This document shows positions 1 through 6,347 of a DNA stretch of 6,347 nucleotides, in pieces. The position numbers and the translations under genes were made by a program. Numbering within the stretch: the first letter of the stretch is position 1; every line of letters begins with the position of its first letter. Source of the DNA: a bacterium ADurb.Bin374 (lineage in GTDB: Bacteria; Riflebacteria; Ozemobacteria; Ozemobacterales; Ozemobacteraceae); the NCBI GenBank assembly GCA_002068715.1, contig MWAR01000206.1, forward strand, positions 1-6,347, written 5' to 3'. The notes under the pieces are model-generated. The model saw only the letters and a program-made list of their open reading frames with translations. It ran no database searches and was not told where the DNA came from.

Positions 1-144
1 CTGTTCGACGCCGAGAACGCCTACCTCGCCACCCGCCTCCAGTATCTCCAGGCAATCTTCAGTTACCACCAGGCATACGCCGCCTACCGGCTCGCGACGG
101 GCAAACTCGGACGAGAACTGCTGGCCCGGGCGACCAGTAAATAA
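1..144 (+). CDS. TolC-family outer-membrane efflux channel, C-terminal end (partial)
   Basis: The frame is open from the first base to a TAA at 142-144 and gives the last 47 residues of a protein whose start lies upstream of the window. The segment has the look of the final helix of outer-membrane efflux proteins: a Leu-Phe-Asp-Ala-Glu-Asn-Ala start, then a pattern of aromatic and Leu residues (YLATRLQYLQAIFSYHQAY) and an Arg-Leu-Ala-Thr-Gly-Lys-Leu end. This resembles the family's usual 'D-A-(Q/E)-N-x-L ... Y-x-x-A-x-x-x-L-x-x-A-x-G' C-terminus. TolC-type trimers form the outer-membrane barrel and periplasmic tunnel through which RND pumps expel substrate. The identity is strongly supported by the adaptor gene that begins 18 bases later and the pump after it. 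The tail after Gly-Lys-Leu is short (about ten residues). Only the end of the gene is visible, so subfamily and full length cannot be judged. Confidence 0.85.
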   Translation: MFDAENAYLATRLQYLQAIFSYHQAYAAYRLATGKLGRELLARATSK

Positions 145-145
145 G

Positions 146-151
146 AAGGAG
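146..151 (+). promoter_or_regulatory. Shine-Dalgarno of the adaptor gene
   Basis: AAGGAG lies 11 bases before the ATG at 163, in the 18-base gap after the TolC stop. It fixes the adaptor start at 163. The short gap leaves no room for a separate promoter, so the adaptor is probably read from the same transcript as the channel gene. Confidence 0.75.
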
Positions 152-162
152 AGATATATAAA

Positions 163-1488
163 ATGTCATATACAAATTCGAAAGCCTCTCTGAGCGAACG
201 CTCGAAGTCGCGTCTGGTGACGGCCCTGCTGGCTTCTGCGTTCGTCCTGCCTCTCCCCGACTGCCTGTTTCCGGGTGTGTCCGGCATCACGCCCGCTTCG
301 GCACAGACCGATGATTCGAAGCTCCAGCCCGTCATTGTCGAGAAGGTGGTCTCCTCCGACATCAGCCAGCAACTGCGCACCTCGGGCGAGATCCTCTCCT
401 ACCAGGGCGCCGACATCCATCCGAAGATCGGCGGGGAAATCATCAAGGTCAACGTCCGGGAAAGCTCGGTGGTGAAGGCGGGTGACGTTCTCGCCGAGAT
501 CGACCACCGGATCCTCGACGCCCAGCTCGAACAGGCCCAGGCCGCCGTGACGGTCGCCAGGGCCTCGGTCGAGGTCCAGGAGGTGCTGGTCAAGACCTCC
601 GAGTCGGCCCTGGTCTCCGCAAAGGCCCAGGCCGCGGCCGCGAAGGCGAAAGCGGTCAACATGGCCGCGACAAAAAAGCGGTATGAAGAGCTGTTCCGGG
701 AAGGGGCGGTTTCCGAACAGCAGCTCGACGACGTCAGAACCCAGTATGATGCGGCGGATGCCCAGAACGTCTCGGCCGAAACCAGTATCCGCCAGGCGGA
801 AGACTCCATCCGCTCGAACCAGGTGACCCTCAAGGTTCGCAAGGCCCAGCTCGCCCAGGCCGAATCGAACCTGCATGCCGCCGAGGTTCAGCGCGAGAAC
901 GCGTTCGTGAAAGCCCCCTTCGACGGCCGCATCACCATGCGTGCTCTCGATGCCGGCGCCATGGCCAATCCGGCCCAGCCGATCTTTCGGCTCGAGCAGA
1001 TGGACCGCGTGAAGGTGATCGGCAGCCTGGTCGAGAAAGACCTGATGCAGCTCCAGGCCGGGAAAACCGAAGCGTCCGTGAGGGTCGACACCTTCGCCGA
1101 CCGCGAGTTCAAGGGAACGGTCACGAGCGTCTACCCGGCCATCACCTCGAAGACACGCACGGGCCAGTTCGAGGTCGTGCTCGAGAATCCCGAGATCGTC
1201 CTGCGCTCCGGCATGTATGCGACGATCATCCTGTCGCTCCAGACCGAGAAAAACGCCGTCGTCGTTCCGAAGGATGCGCTTCTCACGCATAATGGCCAGG
1301 CATCCGTCATCCACGTCACGAGCGAGGGGATGGCGGTGCGCAAGCCGGTTCGCGTCGGCATCGTACAGGAAACCCGCGCCCAGATCATCGAGGGGCTGCG
1401 GCCAGGCGACCTGATCATCACCCAGGGCGCGGAGCTGGTGAAGACCGGCATCCGGGTCAAGCCGGTCCTGATGGAGGGGGATAAATGA
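163..1488 (+). CDS. RND efflux periplasmic adaptor (membrane fusion protein, HlyD/AcrA type)
   Basis: This 441-residue adaptor should bridge the inner-membrane pump encoded next and the outer-membrane channel encoded before it. An N-terminal signal is visible: basic residues around 13-17, a hydrophobic run at about 18-31, and an Ala-Ser-Ala cleavage site after residue 47. Cys34 sits in LPDC, a poor lipobox, so a soluble secreted form is more likely than a lipoprotein. The domains follow in the usual order. The first half of the lipoyl-like domain is at about 80-114 (IHPKIGGEI ... VKAGDVLAEID). A long Ala/Gln-rich coiled-coil hairpin spans about 115-247, with its turn at EGAVSEQQLD (181-190). 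The second lipoyl half starts at VKAPFDGRI (249-257). A beta-barrel follows at about 283-357 and the membrane-proximal domain, beginning near VVVPKDALL, runs to the end. The stop overlaps the pump start by four bases (ATGA), which suggests translational coupling. The hairpin looks longer than that of AcrA. The family assignment is firm; the substrate is unknown. Confidence 0.95.
   Translation: MSYTNSKASLSERSKSRLVTALLASAFVLPLPDCLFPGVSGITPASAQTDDSKLQPVIVEKVVSSDISQQLRTSGEILSYQGADIHPKIGGEIIKVNVRESSVVKAGDVLAEIDHRILDAQLEQAQAAVTVARASVEVQEVLVKTSESALVSAKAQAAAAKAKAVNMAATKKRYEELFREGAVSEQQLDDVRTQYDAADAQNVSAETSIRQAEDSIRSNQVTLKVRKAQLAQAESNLHAAEVQRENAFVKAPFDGRITMRALDAGAMANPAQPIFRLEQMDRVKVIGSLVEKDLMQLQAGKTEASVRVDTFADREFKGTVTSVYPAITSKTRTGQFEVVLENPEIVLRSGMYATIILSLQTEKNAVVVPKDALLTHNGQASVIHVTSEGMAVRKPVRVGIVQETRAQIIEGLRPGDLIITQGAELVKTGIRVKPVLMEGDK
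1473..1477 (+). promoter_or_regulatory. Shine-Dalgarno of the RND gene inside the adaptor gene
   Basis: GGAGG, followed by more G, lies in the last codons of the adaptor, seven bases before the ATG at 1485. Together with the ATGA overlap at 1485-1488 it supports this start and coupled, roughly matched synthesis of adaptor and pump. Confidence 0.75.
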
Positions 1489-4400
1489 ACCTCTCAATCT
1501 ATGGTGTGAAATGGCCGGTCACCACCACGATGGTGTTCCTGGCCACCATCATCCTCGGGGCATTTTCCTGGACCCAGCTCGGCGTCGACCTGATGCCCAA
1601 TTTCGAGATCCCCGCTGTCACCATCATCACGACGTATACGGGCTGCGGCCCCCGGGAAATCGAGTCGAGCATCACCGAACCGATCGAAGAAAGCGTCTCG
1701 ACCGTCGAGAACGTCGACGAAATCACGTCGCAGTCGATGGAAGGCATTTCCATGGTCACGGTGAAGTTCAACTGGGGCATCAATCTCGACGCGGCGACGA
1801 ACGACATCCGCGACAAGCTCGATCTCGTCGCGCGACGCCTTCCCGACAATGCCGACAAGCCGTTCATCTTCAAGTTCAACACCTCGATGATTCCCGTCGT
1901 GATGTTGTCCGTTTCGGCGAATGAGAGCTGGGAAAAGCTCGAGAAGATCACCGACCGGAAAATCGTCGACGCGCTGAAACGCATTCCCGGCGTCGCAACC
2001 GCCCTTCAGATCGGCGGCGACAAGCGCGGTGTTCTCGTGAACCTCGACCGGGAGCGCGTGCAGGCCACGGGATTGTCGGGAAACCAGATCGTCGGTCTGC
2101 TCCGGAACCAGAACGTCGACAACCCCGGCGGCACCATCAAACAAGGGCAGTTCGAGTATCTCGCACGCACCCCCGGCAAGTTCACCCGCGTCGACGATCT
2201 GAAGTCGGTCGTCGTCGCGACGAAACCCGGCGTCGTGCGGCTCGGCGACGTCGCAGAGATCAGGGACGATTTCCTCGAAAAGTCCAATGCCTTCTACATC
2301 AACGGGAAGCCCGGCATCGGCATCATGGTCCAGAAACAATCCGGCGCCAACACCGTGGGCGTCGCCGCCGCCGTGCGCGAGGCCCTGCCGGGGATCCAGG
2401 CCCAGCTCCCCCCCGATGTCAAACTCGAGATGATCATGGACACGTCCGAATTCATCCAGAACACGATCGACAACCTGAGCGACTCGGTTCTGCTCGGCGG
2501 CATCGCGGTGTTCTTCGTCATCCTGTTCTTCCTGCGGGATATCCGGGGAAGCCTGATCATCTGCACGACCATCCCGACCTCCCTGATCATCACCTTCCTG
2601 TTGATGTATATGGCAGGATATACGCTGAATCAGATATCGCTTTCGAGTCTCGCGATCGCCATCGGCATGGTCGTCGACAACTCGATCGTCATCCTCGACA
2701 ATATCAAGCGCTATCTCGATCGGGGTGTCAAGTCTCGCGAAGCGGCCATCTCCGGCGCCGTGGAGATGGGAACGTCGGTCATGGCCTCGACGCTGACGAC
2801 CATCGTCATCTTCCTGCCGATCATCTTCACCACCGGCCTGACCAACATCATGTTCGGCCAGCTCGCGATGATCATCACGATGGCGCTGTCGGCCTCCCTG
2901 ATCTCGGCGCTGATGCTGACGCCGATGATGTGTTCGAAGATCCTGAAGCCGGCGAAAGTCCAGGGGAATACGGTCGCGAAGGCGCGGTTCGAGTTCCTCG
3001 AGCGTATCGAAAATCTGTACGGCAAAGCCCTGGGTTTGTTGCTGAGCCATCGCTGGAAGACGGTTGGTGGCCTGATGGTCTGTTTCATGCTTTCCCTGGG
3101 CCTGGTGAAACTCGTCGGTGTCGATTTCATGCCCGATCAGGACCAGGGCCGCATCACGATCAAGTTCGAATGTCCGGTGGGCACCCGGTTCGAGGTGACG
3201 GGTGAGTTCGGACAGAAGATCGCCGAGATCGTGAAGAAAAACGTTCCCGAACTGAAAACCCTCGTGGTCCGATACGGGAAATCGACAGGCCAGACCGGTG
3301 CGATGTCGGGTGCGAAGAACTTCTCGTATGCCGGCCAGGTCAGCGTGATGCTCGTTCCGAAAGACAAGCGCGAGCGCGGCGTCAAGCGGGTCGTCCAGGA
3401 GCTTCGCCCCCTGATCGAGGAGATTCCCGGCATCACCGTCAACTTCGATTCCGGCGACCCCATGGCCAACATGATGGGGGCGGCCGGCGCCGGCTTCACC
3501 CTGAACCTCTACGGGTATGACCTCAAGACGGGTCTCGCCTGGGCGAACCAGCTCAAGGAGAAGCTCTCCTCCATTCCGGGCCTCGCCGATCTCGAGATCA
3601 ACCAGGACCTCGCCCAGCCCGAGCTGCAGGTGAACATCGACCGGGAAAAAGCCGCTACGCTCGGATTCAACGTGTCGGACATCGGAAACACCGTTGAAAC
3701 CTACATCAGCGGCGACACCACGGTGAAATACCAGGAGGGCGGCGACGAATATGACATCGTCGTGCGGCTGCGGCCGGAAGACCGCGACCGGGTCGAGGAT
3801 CTCGACCGGGTTCCGCTGATCAGCCCGACCGGCCAGGTGGTGCGACTCGACAACGTCGCCCGCATCTCGAACGAACTCGGGCCGACCAACGTCTCCCGCA
3901 ACGAGCAGGAGCGGTACATCCAGATCACCGGCCAGGTCTACGGACGCGGCTCGGGCGACGTCAGCGACGATGCGAAGGCGATCATCGAATCGCTGCCGAT
4001 TCCGCCGGGCTTCTCCTGGAAGTTCGCCGGGAATGAGAAGCAACGCCGCGAGTCATTCAGCGTGTTGCTGCAGGCGGCCGCCCTCGGATGTATTCTCGTC
4101 TATATGGTCATGGCGTCCCAGTTCGAATCGCTGCTGGCGCCGTTCATCATTGCCCTGAGCATTCCGTTCGGCTTCATCGGCGCGGTCCTGTTCCTGGTTT
4201 TCGTCGGGTCGCGCATCTCGATCGTCTCCCTGCTGGCGTTTCTGATCCTCATCGGCATCGTCGTCAACAACGGCATCGTGCTGATCAGCTATATCAACAT
4301 CCTCGTCAAACGAAAGATCGGTCTCAGGGAAGCCCTGATCACATCCGGCATCAGTCGGTTGCGGCCGATTCTGTCGACGACGACGACGACGGTACTGGGC

Positions 4401-4568
4401 ATGATTCCCATGGCCATTTCGACGGGGGAAGGCTCCGAAATCTGGGTTCCCATGGGGATGAGCGTCATCGGCGGATTGATCGTCTCGACGCTCATGACCC
4501 TGTTCCTGATGCCCATCCTGTACTCGCTGTTCAGCCGGTGGCTCGTACCGGCGGATCACCCGGCGTAA
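1485..4568 (+). CDS. RND multidrug-type efflux permease (AcrB/ACR_tran family, HAE1-like)
   Basis: This 1027-residue inner-membrane exporter has the normal length of the family and appears complete. It should work as a trimer that uses the proton gradient to move amphiphilic or hydrophobic substrates into the adaptor-channel assembly. The two-fold repeat is clear. TM1 is at about 11-30, followed by a porter half containing the typical GPREIESSITEPIEESVS and YLARTPGKF stretches. TM2-TM6 lie between about 333 and 485 and TM7 near 524-543. A second porter half follows, then TM8-TM12 from about 860 to 1015. TM4 reads GMVVDNSIVILDNI, an HAE-type rather than metal-type (HME) motif. Asp398 matches AcrB Asp407, but Asn399 replaces Asp408. 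TM10 reads GIVVNNGIVLISYIN, with Asn928 where AcrB has Lys940. In TM11, Arg958 and Thr965 match AcrB Arg971 and Thr978. These changes look like a subfamily trait, since I recall D-N/N-N pumps in many phyla. No frameshift or internal stop is present. The substrate cannot be told from sequence. Confidence 0.97.
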   Translation: MNLSIYGVKWPVTTTMVFLATIILGAFSWTQLGVDLMPNFEIPAVTIITTYTGCGPREIESSITEPIEESVSTVENVDEITSQSMEGISMVTVKFNWGINLDAATNDIRDKLDLVARRLPDNADKPFIFKFNTSMIPVVMLSVSANESWEKLEKITDRKIVDALKRIPGVATALQIGGDKRGVLVNLDRERVQATGLSGNQIVGLLRNQNVDNPGGTIKQGQFEYLARTPGKFTRVDDLKSVVVATKPGVVRLGDVAEIRDDFLEKSNAFYINGKPGIGIMVQKQSGANTVGVAAAVREALPGIQAQLPPDVKLEMIMDTSEFIQNTIDNLSDSVLLGGIAVFFVILFFLRDIRGSLIICTTIPTSLIITFLLMYMAGYTLNQISLSSLAIAIGMVVDNSIVILDNIKRYLDRGVKSREAAISGAVEMGTSVMASTLTTIVIFLPIIFTTGLTNIMFGQLAMIITMALSASLISALMLTPMMCSKILKPAKVQGNTVAKARFEFLERIENLYGKALGLLLSHRWKTVGGLMVCFMLSLGLVKLVGVDFMPDQDQGRITIKFECPVGTRFEVTGEFGQKIAEIVKKNVPELKTLVVRYGKSTGQTGAMSGAKNFSYAGQVSVMLVPKDKRERGVKRVVQELRPLIEEIPGITVNFDSGDPMANMMGAAGAGFTLNLYGYDLKTGLAWANQLKEKLSSIPGLADLEINQDLAQPELQVNIDREKAATLGFNVSDIGNTVETYISGDTTVKYQEGGDEYDIVVRLRPEDRDRVEDLDRVPLISPTGQVVRLDNVARISNELGPTNVSRNEQERYIQITGQVYGRGSGDVSDDAKAIIESLPIPPGFSWKFAGNEKQRRESFSVLLQAAALGCILVYMVMASQFESLLAPFIIALSIPFGFIGAVLFLVFVGSRISIVSLLAFLILIGIVVNNGIVLISYINILVKRKIGLREALITSGISRLRPILSTTTTTVLGMIPMAISTGEGSEIWVPMGMSVIGGLIVSTLMTLFLMPILYSLFSRWLVPADHPA

Positions 4569-4569
4569 C

Positions 4570-4574
4570 GGAGG
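4570..4574 (+). promoter_or_regulatory. Shine-Dalgarno of the PII-like gene
   Basis: GGAGG sits in the 13-base gap after the pump stop, seven bases before the ATG at 4582. A nearer ATG at 4577 is in another frame and stops after five codons, so 4582 is the start. The strong site suggests the small protein is well translated from the pump transcript. Confidence 0.8.
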
Positions 4575-4581
4575 AAATGAC

Positions 4582-4872
4582 ATGGAATTTCTGATCATCG
4601 TATGCAGTTCCACCGTGCAGGACGAACTGCACGATCTGTTCGAAGACCTCGGCGTGAAGGGATACACCTGCGTTCCCTCCGTCACGGGCTCGGGGAAAGG
4701 CGGCGGAACGCGGCTGAACGACGAGACCTGGCCGGGCGAGAACAGCATGTTCCTGATCGCCGTGACCGCCGACCAGGCGGCGAAGGTGATGGCCTGGGTG
4801 CGCGAATACCGCCAGGGCGCGGTGCGTGAAGGCATGAAAGTATTCTCACTGGCAATGAAGGAAATGATCTGA
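4582..4872 (+). CDS. PII-like (GlnB/CutA-fold) small signalling protein linked to RND pump
   Basis: This 96-residue soluble protein has no signal or membrane segment. It fits the PII ferredoxin-like plan: beta1 at 2-8 (EFLIIVC), alpha1 at about 10-22, beta2 at 26-32, a loop at about 35-53, beta3 at 54-61, alpha2 at about 63-78 and beta4 near 84-91. The loop holds TGSGKGGGTRL (35-45) then DETWPGENS (47-55). It occupies the place where GlnB has its G-x-x-x-x-H-T-E-L T-loop stretch. No Tyr is found in the loop, so uridylylation as in GlnB is not expected. The C-terminal end is short, without the GlnB TG-x-x-GDGK segment, and total length is below the usual 112. PII-like trimers bind nucleotides or small ligands between subunits and regulate transporters or enzymes; DUF3240 proteins beside metal RND pumps are one relative. 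Its place 13 bases after the pump gene suggests a cytoplasmic role in sensing or tuning efflux. The fold is an inference from pattern, the ligand is unknown, and a role in nitrogen control is unlikely. Confidence 0.8.
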   Translation: MEFLIIVCSSTVQDELHDLFEDLGVKGYTCVPSVTGSGKGGGTRLNDETWPGENSMFLIAVTADQAAKVMAWVREYRQGAVREGMKVFSLAMKEMI

Positions 4873-4924
4873 CGCCGCTCACGGAGCACGAATTTCGAAA
4901 TCCGCTCTCGTGAATCGACCCCCT

Positions 4925-4959
4925 GCCCCCGTTCGGAGATCCGGACGGGGGCGCTGTTT
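4925..4959 (+). terminator. Probable Rho-independent terminator of the efflux operon
   Basis: A 12-base-pair hairpin (4925-4936 with 4941-4952) has one G-T pair and a four-base AGAT loop. It is followed, after four bases, by TTT. It lies 52 bases after the PII-like stop. The stem is very stable and GC-rich but the T run is short and interrupted, so termination may be partial. No T run follows the stem on the - strand, so it is not clearly bidirectional. It separates the efflux operon from the gene starting at 5073. Confidence 0.6.
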
Positions 4960-5036
4960 GTCGAAACGATTTCAGGAATTCACGCCTGCGCGCTTTCGTG
5001 GTGATTCTCCTTTGTATTCCGGTGGTGAATCGGTCA

Positions 5037-5066
5037 TGGACGGGGAACGAGCCGGCAGGGTATACT
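5037..5066 (+). promoter_or_regulatory. Candidate sigma70-type promoter just before the 5073 gene
   Basis: TGGACG at 5037-5042 matches four of six bases of TTGACA. TATACT at 5061-5066 matches five of six of TATAAT, and the spacing is 18 bases. The start of transcription would fall at about 5072-5074, on the ATG itself, giving a leaderless or nearly leaderless message. The sequence before this ATG has only a weak AGGG at 5057-5060 as a ribosome site, which is consistent with that idea. In a GC-rich genome a TATACT box stands out, but one box near consensus is weak evidence and the promoter could also be farther upstream. Confidence 0.35.
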
Positions 5067-5072
5067 TCCTTC

Positions 5073-6347
5073 ATGCATCGCGAGTTCTGGCGACGGCGGG
5101 GTACGGTCACGGTCATTCTCCTGGGTTTGATCAGCGTGATCGTCGTTTTCGTGTTTTCACTTTCCCGGAGGCTGTCGAGCCACACACAATTGCTCACGAT
5201 CGGCGACCATACGCAGATCGCGCGATACTATCTCGAGTCGTATACCGGCGACGTCATCAGCCAGCTCGCCCGGCAGGCAAACGATCCCGGGTCGGATGTG
5301 TATGGTCTCTTCAGACAGGCCGGAACCGGCGACGCCACGATCCCGTCGGGCGCGTATCATCCGAATCCCCTCCTGGCAGATCTGAAGAAGGAGCTCGGCA
5401 TCGAGCACGTCGGGGCGCCGAAGATCGAACTCCGCGGCCAGAAAGCCCTTCCCTATCCCGGCATCGTCCAGATGCCCGACAGTCTGAAAGGCCTCGAGAA
5501 ACGCGGATTCCTGTCGATCTCCTGCTCGATCAGGTTCAATAAACGTCCGTATACCATGGCGGTCAGGGCGCCGTTTCTCGCCGTCATGCGCATGACCCCA
5601 GTCCTGCGGGAGTTCGTCCTGTTCTGCGACCGAATCCATCTCGAGCAGCAACGTCCTTTCGGCAACCAGGACCGAATCAACCTGACATTCACGAAGGGAA
5701 GCGAGCACCCGCAGGAGGTTCCAGCAAACTACTCGGCGTACAAGGGCCAGCCATGGGTGCTGTGGTTCACGGACAAGGGTTTCAGCAACAAGGACAAATG
5801 CGGTCGGGTATTCCTGGGGGCTGACGACAAGCCGATCTATCTCAATCTCGCCGGAGAGAAAAACTTCCAGGGATATATGAGCGACCTGTGGCAGGTCTTC
5901 CCCGAATGGATCAAGGTGAACAAAACGGGCGACAGGTTCCAGCTCCAGCCGATCTTCCTCGACAACGCGGGAAAGCCGATCAGCCTGCGCGGCATCGACG
6001 TGCCGCTCAAGTTCCGGAACCACATGGCCAAGATAGGCATCCTCGGCTTCTGTCACGAGATCACGGACGACGCGGAGGACGGGATTTTCTCGAACTCGTT
6101 CCGGAACCTGCGCGACATCATGGGCCCCGACCCGGCATTCCAGGCACTGATCAACGACAACCCGCAGGCCCTCGCGTTGGCATCTTCGCTGAAGCTGTTC
6201 GGAAAGAACGGCGAACAGAACAATCCCTTCGAAGAAGGCCTCGTAGAGCTGGGAAGGGTGGCGAAGCAGATGGAGCGGATCGAGGGGAAAGATCATCCCC
6301 CAGGAGGCGGTCGTCGCACGGCCGTAAAGCTCCCCGTTGATGAAGTT
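5073..6347 (+). CDS. Membrane-anchored protein with PilX/GspK-like N-terminus, 3' end outside window (partial)
   Basis: The frame is open for 425 codons from ATG 5073 to the last base of the window, with no stop. Third positions are strongly G/C, as in the genes before it, and from codon 30 on TTA, CTA and TCA are avoided. I do not recognise the family by name. The N-terminus has a short basic leader ([10 protein letters not shown], 1-10), one hydrophobic segment (about 11-30, [20 protein letters not shown]) and an amphipathic helix (about 37-66, with [16 protein letters not shown]). This is the layout of PilX/GspK-type pilus and pseudopilus components, which keep the Arg-Gly before the hydrophobic stretch. 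The Glu at position 5 after the Gly, typical of major pilins, is absent (Ile15). The rest looks soluble, mixed alpha/beta and rich in charged residues. It includes stretches such as [12 protein letters not shown] (226-237) and [12 protein letters not shown] (271-282), and a polar Gly-rich region near 406-415. It should face the periplasm. Upstream in-frame GTG codons at 5022 and 5025 have no ribosome site and would spoil the short leader, so 5073 is preferred. The pilus link is inference only. Confidence 0.75.
   Translation, partial: MHREFWRRRGTVTVILLGLISVIVVFVFSLSRRLSSHTQLLTIGDHTQIARYYLESYTGDVISQLARQANDPGSDVYGLFRQAGTGDATIPSGAYHPNPLLADLKKELGIEHVGAPKIELRGQKALPYPGIVQMPDSLKGLEKRGFLSISCSIRFNKRPYTMAVRAPFLAVMRMTPVLREFVLFCDRIHLEQQRPFGNQDRINLTFTKGSEHPQEVPANYSAYKGQPWVLWFTDKGFSNKDKCGRVFLGADDKPIYLNLAGEKNFQGYMSDLWQVFPEWIKVNKTGDRFQLQPIFLDNAGKPISLRGIDVPLKFRNHMAKIGILGFCHEITDDAEDGIFSNSFRNLRDIMGPDPAFQALINDNPQALALASSLKLFGKNGEQNNPFEEGLVELGRVAKQMERIEGKDHPPGGGRRTAVKLPVDEV

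Noticed and set aside
264..266. Cys34 of the adaptor as a lipoprotein cysteine
   Set aside because: The preceding residues LPD do not fit a lipobox, and an Ala-Ser-Ala signal peptidase I site follows at 45-47.
166..1497. 443-codon open frame on the - strand across the adaptor gene
   Set aside because: It is the same codon-register effect. It ends at the sense TCA codon 166-168. The + strand frame has the signal peptide, all adaptor domains and a Shine-Dalgarno.
1494..4043. 849-codon open frame on the - strand across the pump gene
   Set aside because: It is in exact codon register with the pump frame, so a stop would need TTA, CTA or TCA in the sense gene. These are rare in this GC-rich codon use. 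It ends exactly at the sense TCA codon at 1494-1496. Its translation is low-complexity and Asp/Arg/His-rich, with no recognisable domain.
4053..4889. 278-codon - strand open frame over the pump end and PII-like gene
   Set aside because: It crosses two well-supported + strand genes and their junction. Its product is Asp/Arg/Gln-rich with no domain.
4892..4901. Perfect 10-base palindrome ATTTCGAAAT after the PII-like stop
   Set aside because: It is short and single, sits between the stop and the terminator with no promoter next to it, and has no second copy in the window. It is probably chance.
4910..5542. 210-codon + strand open frame across the intergenic region
   Set aside because: It runs through the terminator hairpin and overlaps the 5073 gene in another frame. 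The product is Arg/Pro-rich, as expected of an out-of-frame reading of GC-rich DNA.
5157..6296. 379-codon open frame on the - strand across the 5073 gene
   Set aside because: It is in register with the + strand frame from 5073 and ends at its TCA codon 5157-5159. The + frame has a leader, a TM segment and normal third-position bias and runs to the window end, so it is the real gene.
5888..6340. 150-codon + strand open frame near the window end
   Set aside because: It is an out-of-frame reading inside the 5073 gene with an Arg/Gly/Pro-rich product and no ribosome site of note.

Overview
This window is about 60% GC by eye and carries four collinear genes of one envelope operon plus the start of a separate gene, all on the + strand. 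TolC, a periplasmic adaptor and an RND pump together mean a diderm (Gram-negative-type) bacterium. Strong G/C bias at third codon positions fits a GC-rich genome. Nothing here fixes the phylum. The RND subfamily and the membrane-anchored last gene would suit a deep-branching or delta-proteobacteria-like lineage or a candidate phylum, but that is only an impression.

Region 1 (1-4872) is a tripartite efflux operon with a regulator-like fourth gene. It holds the last 47 codons of a TolC-family outer-membrane channel (1-144), an HlyD/AcrA-type adaptor (163-1488), a full-length HAE1-type RND permease (1485-4568, overlapping the adaptor by ATGA) and a 96-residue PII-like protein (4582-4872). Gaps are 18, -4 and 13 bases, and each internal gene has a good Shine-Dalgarno, so one transcript is likely. 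A GC-rich hairpin with a short T run (4925-4959) lies 52 bases after the last stop and probably ends it. The channel, adaptor and pump should form one envelope-spanning proton-driven exporter. The PII-like trimer is best read as a cytoplasmic sensor that tunes or reports on the pump.

Region 2 (5073-6347) is one uninterrupted 425-codon reading frame that runs off the window end. It starts with a short basic leader, a single hydrophobic segment and an amphipathic helix, the layout of PilX/GspK-type pilus or pseudopilus components. The remainder is unrecognised. A sigma70-like promoter candidate sits so close to its ATG that the mRNA could be leaderless.

Main points for a second look: the PII-like gene inside an RND operon, the altered proton-relay residues of the pump (Asp-Asn in TM4, Asn in place of the TM10 Lys), the long hairpin of the adaptor, and the unrecognised membrane-anchored protein. 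No RNA genes, mobile elements, CRISPR arrays or attachment sites were seen.
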